NCBI GenBank assembly: GCA_030630935.1
Contig: DAOVMD010000239.1
Span: forward strand, 1 to 5,388
Origin: Candidatus Mcinerneyibacteriota bacterium
GTDB taxonomy: Bacteria > AUK180 > JAQVHJ01
DNA length: 5,388 bases
Direction of reading: 5' to 3'
The notes under the pieces were generated by a model. It searched no databases. It was not told the origin of the DNA and saw only the letters and a list, made by a program, of their open reading frames with translations. This document shows positions 1 to 3,973 of the stretch, piece by piece. Numbering within the stretch: position 1 is the stretch's first letter; each line of letters begins with the position of its first letter. The position numbers were made by a program, and so were the translations under genes.

Positions 1-129
1 AAAGATAAAAAGATAATAGGGTTTGAAATTACGGAATGTTCGGAAAATAATAAAAAAATATTAAATTGTTTTGGCCTAAATATTAAAAAATTAGAGGATT
101 ATATAGGTAAGACTTTTTCCCTCTCATAA
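1..129 (+). CDS. C-terminal fragment of an unknown protein (5' end off the window)
   Basis: The first plus-strand frame is open from the window edge for 42 codons and ends with TAA at 127-129; the other two plus frames hit stops within the first 15 bases. The fragment is rich in Lys, Ile, Asn and Glu, like a real AT-rich soluble protein, and contains the segments KKIIGFEIT and LNIKKLEDYIGKTF. The 'iiGFEI' stretch is loosely like the strand found in small DUF2283-type proteins, but that is a guess from a few residues and no function is assigned. It is convergent with the GTPase gene, and a weak terminator-like hairpin follows about 30 bases after the stop. A chance open frame of this length in such AT-rich DNA is unlikely but possible. 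Confidence 0.5.
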   Translation, partial: KDKKIIGFEITECSENNKKILNCFGLNIKKLEDYIGKTFSLS

Positions 130-160
130 ATTCGTTTTTATCCCCAAAGATACAGTAGTT

Positions 161-181
161 AAAAGGCTTTTTGCTTTTTTT
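161..181 (+). terminator. Weak intrinsic terminator after the plus-strand gene fragment
   Basis: AAAAGGC (161-167) can pair with GCTTTTT (173-179) around a five-T loop, with one G-T wobble. The run of T continues to 181, giving a stem plus U-tract in the plus direction. It lies 31 bases after the stop at 129. Only two G-C pairs hold the stem, so it would be weak. In the minus direction the stem lacks a U-tail. Confidence 0.4.
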
Positions 182-250
182 AGGCGTCCAACTTAGGTTA
201 TAAGTCTCGTACAAGTCCATGTTAAATATTTTGTTTTTCTTTTTTTGTTT

Positions 251-300
251 TCTCTCTGTGTACTCTGTGTCCGGAGTTTACCCCGTTTTTTTTCGGGGTG
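251..300. repeat. REP-like intergenic element: CTCTGTGT tandem plus hairpin
   Basis: Two copies of CTCTGTGT separated by one A (254-261 and 263-270) are followed by a perfect inverted repeat, ACCCCG (280-285) and CGGGGT (294-299), around a loop of eight T. The hairpin lies 29 bases past the GTPase stop, so it could mark the 3' end of that transcript, but no U-tract follows it on either strand. 'Ctctgtgt' runs of this kind recur between genes in many environmental bacterial genomes, which makes a dispersed repeat the more likely reading. The rest of the 130-328 gap is T-rich with no coding potential seen. Confidence 0.5.
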
Positions 301-328
301 GTGAAATATTATTTTCTCTTTGTTGTTC

Positions 329-1324
329 TTATTTTATATGTAATTCAATAATATCCTCATCTCTTAATTCAAAATCGTGCTGGACTTTCTGACCAGGATA
401 CACATCCTCCCCCCAAATTCTTGCATATTTTAATTTTACTGAGAAATCTTTATGAATAGATTTGGCAAAATCCTTTAGCTTTGCACCTCCATGTAATATT
501 ACCGGATCCGCTTTATCTGCATCCTTCCCTGGTTCTTTTGTGTAAACTCTAATCACTTCAAGGTATTCAAAGACCTTTCTTTTAAATTCATTTGAATTCC
601 ATTCTTTATCAGCAATTGTTTTAAATATTTCAAATTTCCCATTGATTTCCAGGTCGAGTAACTCCATATTCTCATTATCCAGTACTTTATCAGATTTTGA
701 AGCTATAACAAAAGTCCTAATTTGTTTAATTGCAGGGTCATCAAAGTCTTCTGTAATTTCTTTTTGTGGAATAATTTTATGATTACCAAGGTTCTCAATT
801 AATGAAGAATATTGTTCCAGCAACTCGTCATCAGAAAGGTCAACTACAAAAACTAAAACATCAGCATTTCTTATTATTCCAAAAACCCAGCCTTCTGTAT
901 AGTCTTCTGAAATTGGTGGTAGGTCAACAAGCTGAATCTGTACATTCTCAAAAAACATCATCCCCCAAATCGGTTTTGAAGTTGAGTATGGATAATCACC
1001 AATAACAGGATGGGCGTTTGTAACAGTTGCAAGGAGACTTGATTTACCTGAGTTGGGAGCACCAACTAAAATAACCTGACCAGCGCCTTCTTTTGGAACA
1101 AAATAAAAATCAAAACGTTTTGCACCCTTTTTCCCTGAACCCTCAGAATACTTGGCGATACGGCGCTTAATATCTGCTTGCATTTTTTCGGTTCCTTTAT
1201 GTTTGGGAATTGTTGATAACATCTCATGCAATGCATCAAGTTTCTCCTCAGGAGTCCGGGATGCACGATAGCGCTCTTCAGCTCTTTTATATTCTGGACT
1301 TAAATTTGCCGGCATAATACTCAT
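329..1324 (-). CDS. DRG/Obg-like GTPase with C-terminal TGS domain
   Basis: This 331-residue protein belongs to the bacterial/archaeal DRG-like branch of Obg GTPases, cytosolic P-loop proteins usually tied to ribosomes or translation; the exact role of this bacterial branch is not settled. In order, it has a charged helical N-terminus (about 1-65, including IPKHKGTEK), a G domain (about 80-215) and a TGS domain (about 258-331) ending in ELRDEDIIELHIK. The G motifs are G1 GAPNSGKSS (88-96), G2 YPYST (111-115) followed by SKP, G3 DLPP (134-137) and G4 SKSD (209-212). The G4 Asn of the usual NKxD is Ser here, which may change guanine affinity. It is transcribed alone from the promoter at 1351-1379. 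No Shine-Dalgarno precedes the ATG at 1324; the family often begins MPAN, so the ATG at 1315 (residue 4) is an equally good start. Family assignment is confident; the cellular role is not. Confidence 0.93.
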   Translation of the reverse strand: MSIMPANLSPEYKRAEERYRASRTPEEKLDALHEMLSTIPKHKGTEKMQADIKRRIAKYSEGSGKKGAKRFDFYFVPKEGAGQVILVGAPNSGKSSLLATVTNAHPVIGDYPYSTSKPIWGMMFFENVQIQLVDLPPISEDYTEGWVFGIIRNADVLVFVVDLSDDELLEQYSSLIENLGNHKIIPQKEITEDFDDPAIKQIRTFVIASKSDKVLDNENMELLDLEINGKFEIFKTIADKEWNSNEFKRKVFEYLEVIRVYTKEPGKDADKADPVILHGGAKLKDFAKSIHKDFSVKLKYARIWGEDVYPGQKVQHDFELRDEDIIELHIK

Positions 1325-1350
1325 CGTTTTTAAAGTTAACTGCTAAAAAT

Positions 1351-1379
1351 ATTATAACATTGAATTTCAAAAAAGTCAA
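1351..1379 (-). promoter_or_regulatory. Near-consensus sigma-70 promoter for the TGS GTPase gene
   Basis: On the minus strand a TTGACT -35 box (1374-1379) and a perfect TATAAT -10 box (1351-1356) are separated by exactly 17 bases (1357-1373). Transcription would start near 1344, giving a leader of only about 20 bases before the ATG at 1324. That leader (TTAACTTTAAAAACG before the start) has no Shine-Dalgarno, so translation probably uses an AT-rich unstructured leader. The spacing and box quality make this the clearest promoter in the window. Confidence 0.8.
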
Positions 1380-1394
1380 AGAGATTTTAAAAAT

Positions 1395-1410
1395 TGATAT
1401 TACAATATCA
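1395..1410. promoter_or_regulatory. Perfect palindrome upstream of the GTPase promoter, possible operator
   Basis: TGATATT (1395-1401) and AATATCA (1404-1410) form a perfect dyad around a two-base centre, AC. It sits 15 bases upstream of the -35 box, a position where activators often bind. With arms this AT-rich, in AT-rich DNA, a chance palindrome is quite possible. No matching regulator family is recognised. Confidence 0.25.
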
Positions 1411-1478
1411 CAATGTTATTTTTTCTTTTATCTCTTTATTTTTTCTTTTGTTTTTTTTAGTTCTCTTCCGTTTTTTAA

Positions 1479-1502
1479 TAGGGAACCCTACGTGGTTCCT
1501 TA
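1479..1502. repeat. Inverted repeat (9-bp stem hairpin)
   Basis: TAGGGAACC (1479-1487) pairs with GGTTCCTTA (1494-1502), with one G-T wobble, around a six-base loop containing ACGT. It lies in the non-coding gap between the lipoprotein and GTPase genes. There is no strong U-tract directly after it on either strand, so a terminator role is doubtful. It may be a small palindromic element or a structured RNA stem. Confidence 0.45.
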
Positions 1503-1600
1503 CTCTTTAGTTCTCTGTCAATTTAAAAAGTTTGAGCGAAGCGAGTTTTTTGTTTTTATACATTTCATACGGGAGGGTTAAGTTCAATTGGTCAGGGCAT

Positions 1601-1625
1601 GTTTGGTTAACTTTGTTAACTAAAC
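1601..1625. repeat. Inverted repeat (11-bp stem hairpin)
   Basis: GTTTGGTTAAC (1601-1611) pairs with GTTAACTAAAC (1615-1625) around a TTT loop, with a single G-T wobble. It directly abuts the GAGAACAGAG direct repeats that begin at 1623. No U-tract follows in either direction. Each arm contains GTTAAC, itself palindromic. Confidence 0.5.
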
Positions 1626-1658
1626 CGAGAACAGAGAGCAGAGAACCGAGAACAGAGA
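1623..1658. repeat. Two 15-bp direct repeats, 21-bp period, in a GA-rich tract
   Basis: The unit AACCGAGAACAGAGA occurs exactly at 1623-1637 and again at 1644-1658, separated by GCAGAG, which itself resembles part of the unit. The tract is purine-rich on the plus strand. It looks like a microsatellite-like or REP-associated repeat, with no sign of coding. Confidence 0.6.
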
Positions 1659-1725
1659 AAAATTTATCTTATTTTTTCAGATTGATAACGAGATTGAGAT
1701 AAAGTATTATTTGCATTTAGTACAG

Positions 1726-1775
1726 TCTCGATCTTGCATCTCGGTCTTGATACTGTTGTTTGCGAGAGCAAACAA
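1726..1775. repeat. Short direct repeats and an 8-bp stem hairpin
   Basis: TCTCGATCTTG (1726-1736) is repeated with one change as TCTCGGTCTTG (1739-1749), a 13-base period. Immediately after comes a perfect hairpin, TTGTTTGC (1756-1763) and GCAAACAA (1768-1775), with a GAGA loop. GAGA fits the GNRA tetraloop pattern, which hints that the stem may form in RNA. No gene is evident. Confidence 0.5.
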
Positions 1776-1777
1776 TA

Positions 1778-1850
1778 GAGATTGCCGCAGTTTGCTTTAG
1801 CGCGTGGCTGAAGTGGAACGGAAGTCATCCCGACGTGTCGGGACAATGAC
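1778..1850. repeat. Dispersed intergenic palindromic repeat, possible 3' end of the operon
   Basis: The segment begins GAGATTGCCGC (1778-1788) and ends in CAATGAC (1844-1850), resembling a widespread bacterial intergenic repeat whose ends read GAGATTGC...GCAATGAC; that family link is from memory. Its right end is an imperfect hairpin: GTCAT (1824-1828) pairs with ATGAC (1846-1850), and CCCGA (1829-1833) pairs with TCGGG (1838-1842) around CGTG, with a three-base bulge. It starts 24 bases after the lipoprotein stop, so the operon transcript would fold here, which may protect or end the mRNA. No U-tract follows, so it is not a classic intrinsic terminator. The segment is also richer in G+C than its surroundings. 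Confidence 0.55.
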
Positions 1851-1873
1851 AAATAACGGTTTGTTGACAGCTT

Positions 1874-2605
1874 TTATAGATATGTAAATTCCTTCACCTG
1901 AAAGTTCAGTTCAAGGTTTAATGGGAAGTATTTAACATTAATAGTTTCAGGATATTTAAATAAGTTACTTGTTGAATAATGACTGAACTTAATTGAGATA
2001 TAATTGGAAGCTTCGGTCTCATTAAAAAATTTAATCTCTTTTAACTCGTCAAAATAGAAACTCATATATTTTGTCAGGATAATAGATTCTTCAGTTCTTT
2101 CAAGTATTTCCGGTGCAAACTGTATCCTAAATGAATTCCCGATCGTTTTTTCTGATTCAAGTTTTTTAGTTAGTTTATCTGCGGGCAAAAATATATCTCT
2201 AATCTCCCCGATTATCAAAGGTAAAATTAATTTTGTATCCGGCATAATATCATTATTTGCAGGCTCTAATTGAATCTCATTATTCTCAAGTTGATACTTA
2301 AGAAGTAGAGTCATACCTTTATATAAGCCAAGAGCTTCATCTCCATTATCTTTTAATAATAAACCAAATTGCATTGTTGCAGACTTAGAGTTTGGTCGGG
2401 TAATTTTTATTTTTCCATTCATTTTTAATTTTGAAAAACTTGATTTCGTTTTTTTTGAAACACGTTCGGTGCACCAGTCTTCATATTTCACAATTACCTT
2501 TTTTTCTTTATTATTATCGTCACTTATACATTTAAATAAAGAAGTGCAGCCTGTGAAATATATTATAAAAACAGGTGAAAGTATTAGTATAAATAGTTTT
2601 CTCAT
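1874..2605 (-). CDS. Envelope lipoprotein, LolB/DUF4292-like
   Basis: The 243-residue product starts MRK, followed by a hydrophobic stretch (4-18) and a lipobox-like YFTGC with the acceptor Cys at 20. Phe at -3 is unusual, but the rest fits signal peptidase II. Residues +2/+3 are Thr-Ser, with no Asp retention signal by the enterobacterial rule. The mature part is mostly predicted beta: MNGKIKI near 62-68, MQFGLLLKDNGDEALGLYKGM near 78-98, and a final strand series around 203-243 with the pattern YPETINVKYFPLNLELNF. This recalls LolA/LolB/DUF4292 half-barrel lipoproteins that bind lipid acyl chains; the match is by pattern only. It is last in the operon, overlapping the Fe-S gene by ATGA, and has the best ribosome site in the operon (AAGGA, 7 bases from the ATG). 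Lipoprotein status is fairly sure; the fold and lipid-carrier role are inferred. Confidence 0.8.
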   Translation of the reverse strand: MRKLFILILSPVFIIYFTGCTSLFKCISDDNNKEKKVIVKYEDWCTERVSKKTKSSFSKLKMNGKIKITRPNSKSATMQFGLLLKDNGDEALGLYKGMTLLLKYQLENNEIQLEPANNDIMPDTKLILPLIIGEIRDIFLPADKLTKKLESEKTIGNSFRIQFAPEILERTEESIILTKYMSFYFDELKEIKFFNETEASNYISIKFSHYSTSNLFKYPETINVKYFPLNLELNFQVKEFTYL

Positions 2606-3486
2606 TTATTTATCCTTTTTGAAAGGTTACATTTTGGTTTAAAATTATTTTGTTTATTAATCAGTTTAAATGCCTGGGGATTAAGAAAATCAAGGAACCC
2701 TCCTAATCCTGTACATTTATATTTAATATTATCAGAAATAATTGCATTCACGGGACAATAGCTTAAATCTTCATCACCTATAAATATTATTTCTATTGTA
2801 TTCAACTCGAACCATGTACTTAACACATAAAAGCAATGTGGACAGCTGGTTATTATTTTTTGAATTTTATTCTGTTTAAAATACTTGAGATTCCGGGTTT
2901 GGATCTTTTCGAAATCATTCAGGTCACCGACCGCTAACTTTAGGTATCCGCAGCAGTCTAAGTTCTTTTCTATATTAAAAACAATCTTATCCTTCTCAAC
3001 TAATGTTAAAAGTGATGTATCAGGAAAGCAGCCAGGGAATAACAAGGTCTTAGACGATTTTTTATAGCTCCCCGAATTAATTGATGCATGATAAAATTTC
3101 AAAAATTCAGTTGTTGGATTCCCATCAAGTATATTATTTAATTCTTTTCTTCTTTTCCCAGTTAGTCTTTTCATATTATCCCTAAAATCGGAGAATTCAA
3201 ATAATAAACTTCGAGTTAATAAAATCAGATTCACAACATTAACCTCCAGCGGGCACTTAACTGAACATTTCAAACATAGGAAACACGTATAAAAACATTT
3301 TAGGATTTCTGAATCACCCTTGATTTTTCCATTTACTAAAGCTCCGGCTAATTGAACCAAACCCCTGGGAGAATATTCTTCTTCCCTTAAGTACATATAC
3401 ATATCACATACACTTTTACACTTACCGCAGCTTACACATTTATCAAATTCCTCTTTAATAACTTTTTTTAAGAATGATTTATTCAT
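2602..3486 (-). CDS. (Fe-S)-binding CCG-domain protein, HdrD/GlcF/LutA-like, short form
   Basis: This 294-residue cytosolic redox protein resembles the electron-transfer subunits of heterodisulfide reductase, glycolate oxidase (GlcF) and glycerol-3-phosphate dehydrogenase (GlpC). Two [4Fe-4S] ferredoxin motifs are visible: C17, C20, C23, C27 and C68, C71, C74, C78 followed by Pro. Next is one cysteine-rich CCG domain: C153 in FPGCFPD, C178-C179-Gly, and C215/C218 in SCPHC. The gap from C153 to CC is 24 residues, shorter than the usual 31-38. A second CCG domain seems decayed: CTGLGGFLDF (258-267) stands where CCGxGGxF is expected, and the closing CxxC is absent. Full family members run to about 400 residues. 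No FAD dehydrogenase or other redox partner is in the window, so substrate and partner are unknown. The start has AAAGGG 8 bases upstream and overlaps the amidase end by 8 bases. Confidence 0.85.
   Translation of the reverse strand: MNKSFLKKVIKEEFDKCVSCGKCKSVCDMYMYLREEEYSPRGLVQLAGALVNGKIKGDSEILKCFYTCFLCLKCSVKCPLEVNVVNLILLTRSLLFEFSDFRDNMKRLTGKRRKELNNILDGNPTTEFLKFYHASINSGSYKKSSKTLLFPGCFPDTSLLTLVEKDKIVFNIEKNLDCCGYLKLAVGDLNDFEKIQTRNLKYFKQNKIQKIITSCPHCFYVLSTWFELNTIEIIFIGDEDLSYCPVNAIISDNIKYKCTGLGGFLDFLNPQAFKLINKQNNFKPKCNLSKRINK
2613..2617 (-). promoter_or_regulatory. Ribosome binding site of the lipoprotein gene
   Basis: AAGGA on the minus strand lies seven bases before the ATG at 2605, inside the end of the Fe-S gene. 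It supports this start and independent initiation in addition to coupling through the ATGA overlap. Confidence 0.7.
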
Positions 3487-3973
3487 CTCTAAAACCCTTT
3501 AAAAATTTGAAAAGGAAATCCCCGGGACAGCTGCCGGGAAGTTTATCTAAATATTCCCGATGCCCTAAAACATCAGTTCTCTCTAATTTATATTCAGCGA
3601 TTAATTCAGTTAACAGGATTGTTAAAGAAACCTTCAATTGATTTGAAACCTTTTCAATATTGAAATCTCCTATTACAGCAACCCCGATATTAGCATCATT
3701 AAAACTCTCGACATGTGCTCCTTGGAAAAACTTTGATCGACCTTCAAATATTTCACCTTTTCCTGAGACCAGATAATGATACCCGATATCACCCCAACCC
3801 CTATCCTGGGTATGAAATTCTGCAAGTGAAATCAATCTTTCCTTAATTGAATATGGATAAAAAGGATTTGAATTTGTATGATGTAAGGTAATTTTTTGAA
3901 CCTGTTTCATCCTTAACATATTCTCTTCGACAGGTAAATAATTTTTCCATGTTTCAGAAGATAGAATTTTCAT
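3479..3973 (-). CDS. N-acetylmuramoyl-L-alanine amidase, PGRP/Amidase_2 type
   Basis: The 164-residue protein is a single zinc amidase domain that cleaves the bond between N-acetylmuramic acid and L-alanine in peptidoglycan or its fragments. Visible hallmarks are LHHT (30-33), giving the first zinc His; GWGDIGYHYLV (59-69), with the catalytic-type Tyr at 65 or 67; QGAHVESFNDANIGVAVIGDF (84-104 region); GHRE with H138; and PGSCPGDF with C149. H31 or H32, H138 and C149 match the His-His-Cys zinc site of T7 lysozyme and PGRPs. The opening ILSSETWKNYLP resembles the 'isRaeW' start of the family, so the domain is complete. There is no signal peptide or membrane segment, so it should act in the cytosol (for example on recycled muropeptides) or be released by lysis. 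It overlaps recJ by ATGA; no good ribosome site is near the start, so translation probably depends on reinitiation after RecJ. Confidence 0.92.
   Translation of the reverse strand: MKILSSETWKNYLPVEENMLRMKQVQKITLHHTNSNPFYPYSIKERLISLAEFHTQDRGWGDIGYHYLVSGKGEIFEGRSKFFQGAHVESFNDANIGVAVIGDFNIEKVSNQLKVSLTILLTELIAEYKLERTDVLGHREYLDKLPGSCPGDFLFKFLKGFRDE
3495..3500 (-). promoter_or_regulatory. Ribosome binding site of the Fe-S protein gene
   Basis: AAAGGG on the minus strand lies eight bases before the ATG at 3486 and within the amidase coding end, supporting this start codon. Confidence 0.6.

Larger units (their letters stand above)
1325..1873. other. 549-base gap without genes, rich in hairpins and repeats
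   Basis: No convincing gene is seen between the lipoprotein and GTPase genes. From left to right it holds the GTPase leader and promoter, a palindrome at 1395-1410, a T-rich stretch (1411-1478), hairpins at 1479-1502 and 1601-1625, GA-rich direct repeats (1623-1658), short repeats with a GAGA-loop hairpin (1726-1775), and a dispersed-repeat-like segment (1778-1850). The motif GAGCGAAGCGAG at 1533-1544 also recalls dispersed intergenic repeats. Open frames here translate to low-complexity Phe/Ser-rich or repeat-derived peptides without ribosome sites. Confidence 0.7.

Noticed and set aside
802-1005. Plus-strand open frame antisense to the GTPase
   Set aside because: The opposite strand encodes conserved G-domain motifs over the same span.
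1533-1550. GAGCGAAGCGAG followed by T6 as an intrinsic terminator
   Set aside because: The GC part is a direct rather than an inverted repeat, so it does not form a stable stem.
1360-1581. Plus-strand open frame of 73 codons, Phe-rich
   Set aside because: It comes from T-rich spacer DNA, overlaps the GTPase promoter, has no ribosome site and gives a low-complexity peptide.
1623-1658. Possible CRISPR array
   Set aside because: Only two units with a 6-base spacing and low-complexity sequence; no spacers of CRISPR length and no cas genes.
1664-1852. Minus-strand open frame of 62 codons
   Set aside because: It lies across the repeats and hairpins of the gap; the peptide composition is unlike the neighbouring Lys/Ile-rich proteins.
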